Origin: CAYLZW01 sp964388085
GTDB taxonomy: Bacteria; Myxococcota; UBA727; CAYLZW01
Direction of reading: 5' to 3'
Assembly: GCA_964388085.1 (NCBI GenBank)
Contig: CAYLZW010000100.1
Location: 1 to 18,319 of the forward strand
DNA: 18,319 bases
The position numbers and the translations under genes were made by a program. Under the pieces are notes generated by a model. It saw only the letters and a list, made by a program, of their open reading frames with translations, did no database searches and had not been told where the DNA came from. Below, piece after piece: positions 7,653 through 17,001 of the stretch; positions within the stretch are counted from its first letter, which is position 1; every line of letters starts with the position of its first letter.

Positions 7653-8591
7653 ATGACCATTTCTGCAGCTTTTCTTTTGTCGATGTCGGTCGTGGCCGCG
7701 CAAGTCGACCAGGAGCCGATGGACGACCCCAATATGGAGATGAGCGAGGAGGGCGTCTTCGAGGAGACGGGTGAGGCCGTCGATGAGGCCGCCGAGGAGA
7801 CGAGCGAAGCGCTCGACGAGACGGTAGACGAGGCCCGCCAGGAGATCGAGGACATCGGCGAGCCGCAGCTCGAGGGCGAGCAGGTCGACGTCGACGTCCG
7901 GGCCGAGGAGCCGATGATCGAGCGGCAGGACATCGACGCCGAGGTGCGCATGGAGGAGCCGGCGCCGACGGCGCAGGTGGAGACGAGCGAGAGTGACGTC
8001 GACATCGACGTCGACTTCGCCGGCACCGAGCCTGCCTCCGAGACCCTGCTCGGCGTGGAGCCCGTGGGCGCGATGCTCATGGTCGGTGGTGGCGCGGTCG
8101 ACTTCGCGACCTCCGGCCCCGAGGAGTTCACGCAGACCGGCGGCTACTGGAACGCGCGCATCGCGGGTACGCGCACCATCCTGAGCGCCGAGGCCGCCTA
8201 CATCGGCCGCGCGCAGGGCATCGAGGCGACGGGCCTCTCGGCCGGCTCGACGCTGCTCGGGAACGGCGTGGAGGGCCTCGTGCGCTTGAACGCGCCCTTC
8301 GAGACCGGCGACGTGCTCATCGAGCCCTTCGCCGTGGCGGGTGGCTCCTGGGAGTACTTCACGATCCTCAACGAGGGGGCGAACACCTCGAGCCTCAACG
8401 ACAATGACGTCGCCGTCTTCCTCCCCGTCGGTGTCGGCCTCGCGGCCGCCTGGCAGGGCCTCTCGGTGGACGTGCGCGGCCTGTACCGTCACGCGTTCCT
8501 GAGCGAGATGTTCGGTGACTCGGGCTTCGGTCTCGACGACAGCGCGCTCAACACCTGGCAGCTCGGCGCCAACCTCGGCTTCGAGTTCTGA
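7653..8591 (+). CDS. Small outer-membrane beta-barrel protein with acidic helical N-terminal region
   Basis: This 312-residue protein is probably an outer-membrane barrel. Residues 1-16 form a short hydrophobic signal (MTISAAFLLSMSVVAA) with no Lys or Arg. Residues 19-125 are extremely acidic and include three 11-residue repeats at 37-47, 48-58 and 59-69 (EETGEAVDEAA type), probably an amphipathic helix. A second part is rich in alternating Val-Asp (VDVDVR, DVDIDVDF). From about residue 130 alternating strands begin (GAMLMVGGGAVDF), and the protein ends in LGANLGFEF with the terminal Phe expected for BAM recognition. The barrel part of about 180 residues suits eight strands. It is preceded by a strong ribosome site and followed by inverted repeats, so it is probably monocistronic. 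It resembles OmpA-like-fold or OMP_b-brl proteins in layout; I recognise no specific family. Confidence 0.7.
   Translation: MTISAAFLLSMSVVAAQVDQEPMDDPNMEMSEEGVFEETGEAVDEAAEETSEALDETVDEARQEIEDIGEPQLEGEQVDVDVRAEEPMIERQDIDAEVRMEEPAPTAQVETSESDVDIDVDFAGTEPASETLLGVEPVGAMLMVGGGAVDFATSGPEEFTQTGGYWNARIAGTRTILSAEAAYIGRAQGIEATGLSAGSTLLGNGVEGLVRLNAPFETGDVLIEPFAVAGGSWEYFTILNEGANTSSLNDNDVAVFLPVGVGLAAAWQGLSVDVRGLYRHAFLSEMFGDSGFGLDDSALNTWQLGANLGFEF
7761..7859 (+). repeat. Three 33-bp (11-codon) degenerate repeats
   Basis: Three consecutive 33-bp units encode EETGEAVDEAA, EETSEALDETV and DEARQEIEDIG. The 11-residue period is that of amphipathic helices lying along a surface or forming right-handed coiled coils. 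The DNA units are diverged, so this is an old duplication or periodic selection rather than a recent slippage product. Confidence 0.6.
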
Positions 8592-8597
8592 TCCAGC

Positions 8598-8618
8598 GTG
8601 CGCGGCCTCTCCGCGCAC
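8598..8618 (+). terminator. Stem-loop after the beta-barrel gene, possible terminator
   Basis: GTGCGCGG and CCGCGCAC form a perfect 8-bp stem with a 5-nt loop, beginning 6 bp after the TGA of the beta-barrel gene. No T-run follows on the plus strand (the next bases include an A-run), so it is not a textbook intrinsic terminator. It may end transcription together with the second stem downstream, or protect the mRNA 3' end. Confidence 0.4.
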
Positions 8619-8631
8619 GGACCTGAAAAAC

Positions 8632-8662
8632 GCGGCCGCGTCGTCTGGTACGGCGCGGCCGC
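8632..8662 (+). terminator. Second stem-loop between the beta-barrel and kinase genes
   Basis: GCGGCCGCG and CGCGGCCGC form a perfect 9-bp stem with a 13-nt loop, 13 bp after the first stem-loop. A moderately T-containing stretch follows. Two strong stems in series between two genes suggest a transcription boundary ahead of the kinase operon. The arms are also self-palindromic, so chance in GC-rich DNA is possible. Confidence 0.35.
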
Positions 8663-8789
8663 TGCTTCGTGCTGTGCGCTCAGCCGACGGCCGTGGCGCG
8701 AGGCGTAGCAGCGCAGGCGTGGGGCCGCGTCGCGAGCGAGCACCGGCAGTGCGATCGACCCGGCCGGCGCCGGAGCCGGTTCGGCGTGC

Positions 8790-8795
8790 TACGGT
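8790..8795 (+). promoter_or_regulatory. Candidate -10 element for a leaderless kinase mRNA
   Basis: TACGGT fits the TAnnnT -10 pattern, and exactly 7 bp separate its last base from the A of the kinase ATG at 8803. No Shine-Dalgarno sequence is visible upstream of that ATG. This geometry would place transcription start at or next to the start codon, giving a leaderless mRNA. No convincing -35 hexamer is seen. Confidence 0.35.
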
Positions 8796-8802
8796 GCCGG
8801 CC

Positions 8803-10244
<1,442 letters not shown>

Positions 10245-10248
<4 letters not shown>

Positions 10249-13136
10249 GCGTTGTCTGGGCCACCGCGCTCGTCGTCACGCTCGCCGCGCAAGCTCCGGC
10301 CGCCAGTGTCGGCGGCGTCGCCGATGAGGCGGACGTGCAGTTCACGCTCGGCAACGAAGCCTACGCGCAGCGCGACTACACGAGCGCGCTCTCCCACTAC
10401 TTCGCGTCGAACCGCCTGGCGCCGAACCAGAACGTCACCTTCAACATCGCCCGCTGCTACGACCGGCTCGAGCGCCCCGTCGAGGCCTACCGCTACTACG
10501 CCCGCTATCGCGCCAGCGTCGTCAAAGAGGCGGACATCAAGGCAGCGGACGACGCCATGGAGCGGCTCCGCCCGCGGCTCGCGCTGCTGTCGGTCGAAAG
10601 CGATCCTCCGGGCGCCACGGTGTACGTCGACCGCAAGGAGCTCGGCGCCTACGGCGTGACGCCGCTCGAGCTCGCGCTCGCCCCCGGCTCCTACCGCGTC
10701 CTCCTCGAGCGCGCGGGCAGCCACCCAGGGGCCCTCGACGACGTGAAGGTGCGCGCGGGCGAGCGACGAGAGGTGCAGGCCACCCTGCCGCCGCTGATCG
10801 GCACGCTCGTCGTCCGCGGCACCCCCGCGGGCGCCGAGGTGCGCGTGCGCGGAGAGCTGCTCGGCCGCGTGCCCGCCGAGCTCTCCGTGGTGCCGGGCAG
10901 CCACCGCGTCGAGGTGTCCGCGCCCGGCTTCGTGACCCGCGTCGAGAGCGTCACGCTGCAGGCGGAGGGACGCGTGTCGCTCGACGTCGCCCTCCCTGTC
11001 GAGACCGGCAGCGTCGTCGTGCGCGCCGAGGAGAGCGGCCTGCCGGTGCGGCTCGACGGCGAGCTGGTGGGCTTCACGCCCGTGGTGGTCGACAACGTGC
11101 CGGCCGGCGCGCACGAGCTCGTCGTGGTGGTCGAGGGCTACCGCCGCTTTCAGCAGAGCGTCGCCGTCCCCGGCGGCGGGCGGGCTCTCGTCGATGTCGC
11201 CCTCGAGGCGGACGACGACGTGAGCGCCGCCAGCCGAGCGTCCGAGCCGGTGCTCGACGCGCCCGCGTCCGTCACGCTCATCACGCGCCCGGAGCTGACG
11301 GCGCTCGCGCCGACACACGTCATGGACGCCATCGTCGGCACGCGCGGCTTCTTCCCGAACGACGACCTGACCTTCGCGAGCCTCGGCGTGCGCGGCTTCT
11401 CGGAGTTCGGCAGCTACGGCAACCGCGTGCTCATGCAGCTCGACGGGCACACGGTGAACGACGACTGGCTCGACGGCTCCTTCGTCGGCTACGACTTGCT
11501 CTCGGACCTCTCCGTCGTCGATCGCGTTGAGGTCGTGCGCGGACCGGGCTCTTCGCTGTACGGCACCGGCGCGTTCTTCGGCCTCGTCAACGTCGACCTC
11601 GTGCGCTCGTTGCCGCACAACGTTCGCGCGGGGCTGTTCACGAGCGGCGACGGCCACGCGGGCGCCTTCGTCGACGGCGGCGCCACCTTCGGCGACGACG
11701 CCGGCTTCTGGCTGAAGCTGGGCGGCGTGGGAGCGCAGGGGTTCGACTACTTCTCGGACGCCCACGTCGGCACCCCGGGCGCCGAGGACGGCGTCGCGCG
11801 CGATGTGGGCGCGCTCGCGGCCGGCGGCGCGCTCGCCCGAGCGTACTTCGGGGACGCCTCCGTGCTCGCCTACCTGCACCAGCGCAACAAGAACTACCCG
11901 ACCGGCGCGTTCGGCACGACCTTCGGCGACCGCCGCACGCTCGACGCCGAGCGCCGGGGGTTCGTCGACGTGCGCTACACGCCGACGCTGACCGACTGGC
12001 TGCGCCTCGAGCTGCGCGGCTACCTGGACCACTTTCACTATGACGGCGTCTACCCCTACCTGGAGGACCGCCTCATTCAGGAGGAGTACTTCGAGGGCGA
12101 CTGGGGCGGCGTCGACGCGCGCGTCATCTGGGTGCCCTTCGGCCGCCTGCGCCTGACCGGCGGCGGCGAGTCGGAGCTCCACTTCGTGAACGTCGGCCTC
12201 GGCCTCGACAAGCCGGGCGACGACCCTTACTACGACGAGCAGCACCCCTACGCGACCGGCTCGGTGTACTCGGACATCGACTGGGCCGTCGCGACCTGGT
12301 TGCGCTTCGCGGTGGGCGCGCGGCTCGACGCCTGGTGGATCACGAACCTCGCGTCCGCCGACGAGCTCTTCGGCGAGGGCGTGCGCTTCTTGTCGTCCTT
12401 CAACCCCCGCCTCGCCGTGGTGCTGCGGCCGCTCGAGGACACGCGCTTCAAGCTGCTCCTCGGCCGCGCCTTCCGCGCGCCCTCGCTCTTCGAGATGACC
12501 TACTGGGACGGCGGGCTCACGCAGGTGCAGAGCCTCGAGCTACAGCCCGAGACCATCTACACGGGCGAGCTCGAGGCCTCGCAGGTGCTGCCTGAACGAT
12601 TCGTTATTATCGGAAGTATCTATCTGAACCACATCAGCGACCTCATCCGGCTGCGCGGCGCGGGCGTCGAGAGCGATCCGAGCCGCTTCGTGAACGAGCC
12701 GGGAGCGGTGTGGACGGCGGGCGCGGAGCTCGAGCTGCGCAAGGAGCTGAGCCGCGGCATCTTCGGCAGCGCGCAGTACTCGTTTCAGCGGACGCGCGTC
12801 GACGATCTCTTCTCGGAGGAGAACCTGCCGAGCTCACCGGAGCACATCGCGGGCGCGCGCCTCGTCGTGCCGGTCTATGCGCGCATGGCACGCATCGGCA
12901 CGCGCCTCTACCTCGAGACGGGACGCGAGGACCGAAACGGCGCGCTCCTCGACCCGGCGGTGCTCTGGGACGTCACGCTCTCGGGGGAGCTGCGCAACCT
13001 CGGCGTCACCTACCACGTCGGCGTCAAGAACCTGCTCGGCTGGAAGGTGCGCTACCCCGTCGGCGAGGACGTCGACGACCCCACGGTCCCCGGCGGCGGG
13101 CGGACGTTCGTGGCGCAGCTCACCTACGCGTATTGA
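10245..13136 (+). CDS. TPR-like/PEGA/TonB-dependent outer-membrane receptor fusion
   Basis: This 963-residue protein starts at a GTG overlapping the kinase stop by 4 bp, with AAGG 7 bp upstream. A short hydrophobic signal (1-20, uncharged) is followed by a TPR-like helical segment at about 30-110 (GNEAYAQRDYTSALSHYFAS). Three PEGA domains lie at about 112-182, 183-252 and 253-324 (DPPGATVYVD, GTPAGAEVRVRGELLG and PVRLDGELVGFTP). A TonB plug then runs from about 335 to 455 (LGVRGFSEFG, VLMQLDGHTVND, DRVEVVRGPGSSLYG). The remaining 500 residues form the barrel, ending in VAQLTYAY with an aromatic last residue. It should take up a ligand through the outer membrane using TonB energy, or report its presence. 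The PEGA domains sit where FecA-type receptors carry their signalling domain. No TonB/ExbBD gene is nearby, and no clear TonB box was identified. Confidence 0.92.
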
Positions 13137-13704
13137 GCTTGGCACGGCGGGGCTTCGACCCTGCGCGCTTCGGCTCATCCTGCGCTCTACGAAGCTCTAC
13201 GAGGGCGCCCTCGAGCCAGGCGACGTCCGCGCGCGCGAGGGCGACGACGTGCCCGACGGCCAAGGACACGCCGAGGGCGAGGTGTCGCGGCGCGTGCACC
13301 TCGAGGTTCGCGAGCTCGGCGCGGCGGGCGGCGAGGCGCTCCTCCAGCGCGGCGATGGCGACCGGCAGCGGGAGCTCGTCGAGGAACATGACGGCGACGT
13401 CGTGCGCACCGCGCAGATCGTCGAGGTGGCGCAGGCTCTCGCGCAAGAGCGCCTCGAAGCGCGCGCTGCCGCTCGGGGTGATGGAGTAGACCTTCCGTGA
13501 GGGGCGGTTGCCGTGCTGCTCGTGCTGCACCTCGACGAGGCCCTCGGCGCACAGCCGGTCGAGCGCGGCGTAGGCGGTCGCCTTCTTGATGTCCGCCACG
13601 CGGGAGAGGTTGCGCTCGATGAACTCGTGGAGCTGATAGCCGTGGCTGTGCTGCGTCTTCAAGAGACCGAGCAGGAGCAGCGCGCGTTGGTCGAAGGGCA
13701 GCAT
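13120..13704 (-). CDS. PadR-family transcriptional regulator
   Basis: This 194-residue DNA-binding protein has a winged helix at about residues 5-85. ALLLLGLLKTQHSHGYQLHEFIE opens it, ATAYAALDRLCAEGLVE is the recognition region, and RKVYSITPSGSARFEALL is the wing and start of the dimer helix. The C-terminal half is helical, as in the Vir_act_alpha_C domain, and ends in a strongly basic tail (RRAQDEPKRAGSKPRR). The ATG lies 4 bp after the ATPase stop, making it the last gene of the efflux operon. PadR proteins commonly repress linked transporter genes and release DNA on binding drugs or phenolics. It probably controls its own operon through the inverted repeat at 16902-16917. Its 3' end overlaps the receptor gene by 17 bp tail-to-tail, so there is no terminator space between the two genes. 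Confidence 0.93.
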   Translation of the reverse strand: MLPFDQRALLLLGLLKTQHSHGYQLHEFIERNLSRVADIKKATAYAALDRLCAEGLVEVQHEQHGNRPSRKVYSITPSGSARFEALLRESLRHLDDLRGAHDVAVMFLDELPLPVAIAALEERLAARRAELANLEVHAPRHLALGVSLAVGHVVALARADVAWLEGALVELRRAQDEPKRAGSKPRRAKLNTRR

Positions 13705-13708
13705 GCGC

Positions 13709-14473
13709 TCAGCCTCCCCGCTCCGGTGGGAGCTCCGCCGCCACCCGCTCGTCCGAGCGGATGACGCCGTCGACGATCTCGATGACGCGACGGCAGCGCG
13801 CCGCGATGCGGGGATCGTGCGTGACGATGAGGAAGGCGCAGCCGTGCTCGCGGTGGGCCGAGTGCATGAGATCGAAGGCCTGCCTGCTCGACTCGGTGTC
13901 GAGGTTTCCGGTGGGCTCGTCGGCGAGGACGAGGGAGGGGCGCATGGCGAGCGCGCGGGCGATGGCGACCCGCTGTTGCTGTCCGCCGGAGAGCTCCCCG
14001 GCGTGACGCCGCGCGCGATCGCCGAGGCCCACCTGCGCGAGGAGGTGATGCGCCCACTCGACGTCCTCGGGCCGGAGGCGCCGCTCCACCCGAATGGGCA
14101 TGAGCACGTTCTCGAGGGCGGTGAACGAGAGCAAGAGGTGGTGAAACTGGAAGATGAAGCCGAGCGCGTGCCCGCGCAGCCGCGTACGCTGGTCGTCGCC
14201 CATGCGGCTCGCGTCGACGCCGCCGACCTCGAGCAGGCCACCGGTGGGACGGTCGAGGAGGCCGAGGATGTTGAGCAGCGTGGACTTGCCGGAGCCCGAG
14301 GGCCCGATGAGCGCCGCGAAGTCGTCCCGCTCGATGACGAGGTCGATGCCCTTCAGCACGTGGGCGAGCGTCTCGCCGGCGCCGTAGTCCTTGGTCAAGC
14401 CGTGCAGCCGCAGGACCGCTGCCGTCGCTTCGCTCGTCGTTGCGCTTGGGGGCGCGGGGAGTTTCGTCGTCAT
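13709..14473 (-). CDS. ABC transporter ATP-binding protein (MacB/LolD family)
   Basis: This 254-residue ATPase has intact motifs: Walker A GPSGSGKST (57-65), Q-loop FIFQFHHL (106-113), signature LSGGQQQRVAIARAL (161-175), Walker B LVLADEP followed by TGNLD, and an H-loop in IVTHDPR. FQFHHLL followed by ALENVLMP is the typical LolD/MacB family stretch. The first 18 residues form a low-complexity Thr/Ala/Pro leader before the domain. The ATG at 14473 comes 4 bp after the permease stop; the frame is open upstream, but that sequence is inside the permease and unrelated. It drives the 401-residue FtsX permease, presumably as a homodimer of permease plus ATPase, with the membrane-fusion protein encoded upstream. 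The export substrate is unknown. Confidence 0.95.
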   Translation of the reverse strand: MTTKLPAPPSATTSEATAAVLRLHGLTKDYGAGETLAHVLKGIDLVIERDDFAALIGPSGSGKSTLLNILGLLDRPTGGLLEVGGVDASRMGDDQRTRLRGHALGFIFQFHHLLLSFTALENVLMPIRVERRLRPEDVEWAHHLLAQVGLGDRARRHAGELSGGQQQRVAIARALAMRPSLVLADEPTGNLDTESSRQAFDLMHSAHREHGCAFLIVTHDPRIAARCRRVIEIVDGVIRSDERVAAELPPERGG

Positions 14474-14477
14474 GGGC

Positions 14478-15683
14478 TCAGCCGGCTCGGATGGCGACGG
14501 CGGGATCGAGGCGCGCGGCCCGCCGGGCGGGGAGGAACGCGGCCAGCAGGCCGGTGACCATGGCGATGACACAGGCGCGCAGGATCAACGACGGAGGCGA
14601 CTCCACCGTGAAGGTGAGCGGCGCCATCTTGAACAGCTCGATGAGCCCGAGTCCGACGAGCGTGCCGAACACCGAGCCCACGCCGCCGACGATGATGCCT
14701 TGCCAGAGGAACACCTGGTTGATCTGTCTGCGCGACGCGCCCATCGCGCGCAGGATGCCGATCTCTTTGCTCTTCTGCACGACGCTGACCACGAGCACAG
14801 ACGAGATGCCGAGCGCCACCGCGAGGATGACGAAGAGCTGGATCATGTTCGACGACGAGCCTTGCGAGCGCAGCGCGATCATCAGCTGCTTGTTCAGCGT
14901 CATCCAACTGTCGGCCACCAGCGCGGTGCGCGCGCGGATGGCGTCGGCGATGTCGGTGGCGGCGAAGATCTCGTCGACGCGCGCCTCGATGAGCGAGACG
15001 CCCCCCTCGAGCGCGAGGAGCGTCTGTGCGCCGCGCAAGGGGACGAGCAGCCAGCGCAGGTTCACGTCCTTGGCGCCGAGATCGAAGACGCCCTGGACGC
15101 GGAAGGTCGCGCTGTGCTCGTCGTCGACGAACACCCGCAGCCGGTCACCGACGCTCGCGCCGAGCTCGTCCGCGAGCTCCGTCCCGATGAGGCACCCGTC
15201 GCCGGTGACCCGCCAGTCGCCGGCCACCATGCGGCGCCGCAGAGCGATGATGTCGTCGAACGAGTCCGGCACCACGCCGCGCAGCGTGATGGCCCGCTGG
15301 GCGAGGCCCCTCGAGACCTGCGCGGAGCCGGACACCACGGGGCTCGTGGCGATGACGCCGGGCGTCCGCCGCACCACCTCGAGGACCCGCGGCCACTGCG
15401 CGATGCTGCGGTTTCGCTGCGCCGCCTGCTCGACGGAGCGCAGCACCACGGCGTCGCGCAGCACGGGGAGCACGCGCTCCTCCGGCGGCCGCACGACGAC
15501 GTGCGCCTGGCTGCCGAGGGTCTGCTCGACGAGGCTCTGCTCGAGCGAGCTGATGAGACAGGAGAGAAAGATCAGCACCGCCACGCCCACGCTCGCGCCG
15601 CCGAGGATGAGCACGCTCTGCATGCGCCCCTCTCGGAGGAAGCGCAGGGCCACCTGCAGCGGGAAGGGCAGGCTGCCGGTCAT
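14478..15683 (-). CDS. FtsX-like ABC transporter permease (MacB-type)
   Basis: This 401-residue permease has the compact MacB/LolC layout. TM1 is at about residues 22-45, a periplasmic domain spans about 46-278 (VRPPEERVLP and GTELADELGASVGDRLRVF are typical MacB_PCD stretches), and TM2 begins at about 280. The coupling segment QKSKEIGILRAMGASRRQ (303-320) follows, then TM3 and TM4. The C-terminus contains LPARRAARLDPAVAIRAG, a strong FtsX-family signature. It overlaps the upstream membrane-fusion gene by ATGA and is followed after 4 bp by the ATPase gene. Together with these it forms a MacAB-like exporter with the ATPase on a separate chain. No outer-membrane TolC-type channel is encoded here, so one must come from elsewhere or the system stops at the periplasm. 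Confidence 0.93.
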   Translation of the reverse strand: MTGSLPFPLQVALRFLREGRMQSVLILGGASVGVAVLIFLSCLISSLEQSLVEQTLGSQAHVVVRPPEERVLPVLRDAVVLRSVEQAAQRNRSIAQWPRVLEVVRRTPGVIATSPVVSGSAQVSRGLAQRAITLRGVVPDSFDDIIALRRRMVAGDWRVTGDGCLIGTELADELGASVGDRLRVFVDDEHSATFRVQGVFDLGAKDVNLRWLLVPLRGAQTLLALEGGVSLIEARVDEIFAATDIADAIRARTALVADSWMTLNKQLMIALRSQGSSSNMIQLFVILAVALGISSVLVVSVVQKSKEIGILRAMGASRRQINQVFLWQGIIVGGVGSVFGTLVGLGLIELFKMAPLTFTVESPPSLILRACVIAMVTGLLAAFLPARRAARLDPAVAIRAG

Positions 15684-16888
15684 GGGGCCTTCACCCGCGC
15701 GCCCGGGGAGACCTCGGCGTCGCTGACCACCACGACGCCCTCCTCGAGGCCAGCGCGGATCTCGACGACGTCCAGGCCGCGCGCGCCGAGCTGCACGGGC
15801 CTCTTCACCGCCACGTCGTCCTCCAGCACGAGGATCCAGGGGGAGGCGGTGGCCAGGTCGCGTACGGCCTCGAGGGGAAGCACGAGCGCGCTCTCCTGCT
15901 TGCCGGTCTTCACCTCGACGGAGACCGTCATGTCGGCGCGCAGGAACGGAGGCGGCTCCGGCACCGAGAGGCGCACCTCGACGGTGCCGCGGCCCACGTC
16001 GACGAGGGGCGCGATCGTCTTCACGACGGCGGCGAAGGGCGCGTCCGGGAAGGCGTCGGCGGCGCACGCGGCCTCCTGGCCGGGCCGCAGCACGGCGAGC
16101 AGCCGCTCGTCCGGCTCGACGACGATCTCGGCGCCCCCGCCGTCATCTCCCTGCCGCTGGCCGAGCACGAGCAAGGCGCGCCCGGGGATCGCAGCGTCGC
16201 CAGGCTCCACGTCGCGGCGCAGCACCGTCGCGTCCACGAGAGAGGTGACGCGCGTCTGCGCGAGCCGCGCCTCCGCGGTCTGAAGCTGCGCGCGCGCGGC
16301 CTCGAGCTGGGCCTCCGCTACCCGCACCTGCGAGCCTCCCTCGGCGTTGGCTCGCGCCTCGGCGGCTGCCGCGTCTCGCCTGGCGCGCGCCAGCGCCACG
16401 GCGGTCTCGGCGCCCTCGAGCTCGACGCTCGTCGACGAGCCCGCCTGCACCAGCTTCTGGACGCGCGCCGCGGCGTTCGCGAGCCGCTGCAGCTCTGCCT
16501 CGGCCGCGGCCAGGTTCGCGTTCGCGCGCGCGCGCTGCAGCTCCTCGACCTCGAGCAGGCGCGCCCGTGCCTGGGCGATGGCCGCCCGCGCTTGCGCGGC
16601 GGACGCCTCCTCCACTCGGTCGTCGAGGCGGACGAGCACGTCGCCCCGCTTCACCTCCTGGCCCTCGCGCACGAGGACCTCGGACACGACGCCAGCCACG
16701 AGCACGCCCACCTGGATGCGCGCGGCGCTCACCACGCGACCGCTCGCGACGGCGCTCTCGACGACATCCTGGCGCGTGGCCACCACCGTGCTCACCTCGT
16801 CCGCGCGCATCACGAACGCGGCCGCGGCCACGACGACGAGGGCGCCGATGACGGCGGCGACCAGCCACGGAAGCGCACGACCCAACAT
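15680..16888 (-). CDS. Efflux periplasmic adaptor (HlyD/MacA-type membrane-fusion protein)
   Basis: This 402-residue adaptor is anchored by an N-terminal TM helix (about 7-27). A first biotinyl-lipoyl half follows at about 55-90 (GVVSEVLVREGQEVKRGDVLVRLDD). A long Ala/Glu/Arg-rich coiled-coil hairpin runs from about 92 to 212, and the second lipoyl half is near 215-242 (ATVLRRDVEPGD). Beta-barrel and membrane-proximal domains complete the chain (FLRADMTVSVEVKTG, LPLEAVRD). The start at 16888 was chosen because AGGAGAG lies 5 bp upstream. A further in-frame ATG at 16912 would place the start upstream of that site and inside the palindrome. It is the first gene of a four-gene operon and overlaps the permease by ATGA. 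It should link the inner-membrane pump to the outer-membrane channel. The family is certain; the substrate is unknown. Confidence 0.92.
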   Translation of the reverse strand: MLGRALPWLVAAVIGALVVVAAAAFVMRADEVSTVVATRQDVVESAVASGRVVSAARIQVGVLVAGVVSEVLVREGQEVKRGDVLVRLDDRVEEASAAQARAAIAQARARLLEVEELQRARANANLAAAEAELQRLANAAARVQKLVQAGSSTSVELEGAETAVALARARRDAAAAEARANAEGGSQVRVAEAQLEAARAQLQTAEARLAQTRVTSLVDATVLRRDVEPGDAAIPGRALLVLGQRQGDDGGGAEIVVEPDERLLAVLRPGQEAACAADAFPDAPFAAVVKTIAPLVDVGRGTVEVRLSVPEPPPFLRADMTVSVEVKTGKQESALVLPLEAVRDLATASPWILVLEDDVAVKRPVQLGARGLDVVEIRAGLEEGVVVVSDAEVSPGARVKAP

Positions 16889-16892
16889 GGTC

Positions 16893-16899
16893 TCTCCTG
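16893..16899 (-). promoter_or_regulatory. Ribosome binding site deciding the membrane-fusion gene start
   Basis: AGGAGAG is 4-5 bp before the ATG at 16888 on the minus strand. It decides against the upstream in-frame ATG at 16912, which has no comparable site and lies in the inverted repeat. Confidence 0.75.
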
Positions 16900-16901
16900 A
16901 A

Positions 16902-16917
16902 TAGTCAGGCATGACTA
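16902..16917. promoter_or_regulatory. Palindromic candidate operator of the PadR-linked efflux operon
   Basis: TAGTCA and TGACTA flank a 4-bp spacer: a perfect 16-bp inverted repeat that stands out by its AT content. It lies 2 bp upstream of the ribosome site of the first efflux gene. A possible -35 (TTGCGC, minus strand 16940-16935) lies 17 bp from the palindrome's first half-site, so the repeat would cover the -10 region. The obvious candidate protein is the PadR regulator encoded last in the operon, which would then repress its own transcription. Binding by that protein is an inference. Confidence 0.6.
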
Positions 16918-17001
16918 ACCTGGCGAGGGGCCGCGCGCAAGCTCCGTCCGAGGGGGGGCGGGCGGTCTGGATTCGCCGGGCGTCAGCGCCTGCGTCGCGC
17001 C

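Noticed and set aside
8515..8802. Upstream extension of the kinase into the barrel gene
   Set aside because: It would read out of frame through the barrel C-terminus and two stem-loops; the kinase sequence starts at 8803.
14391..16283. A 630-codon plus-strand frame opposite the efflux operon
   Set aside because: His/Arg/Glu-rich shadow of the ATPase, permease and adaptor genes, with no domain or start context.
16921..17001. Intrinsic terminator after the threonylcarbamoyl-AMP synthase gene
   Set aside because: Only a 4-bp GGCG/CGCC stem and a run of seven G were seen, with no T-tract. The 113-bp gap therefore holds no convincing terminator, and read-through into the efflux operon cannot be excluded.
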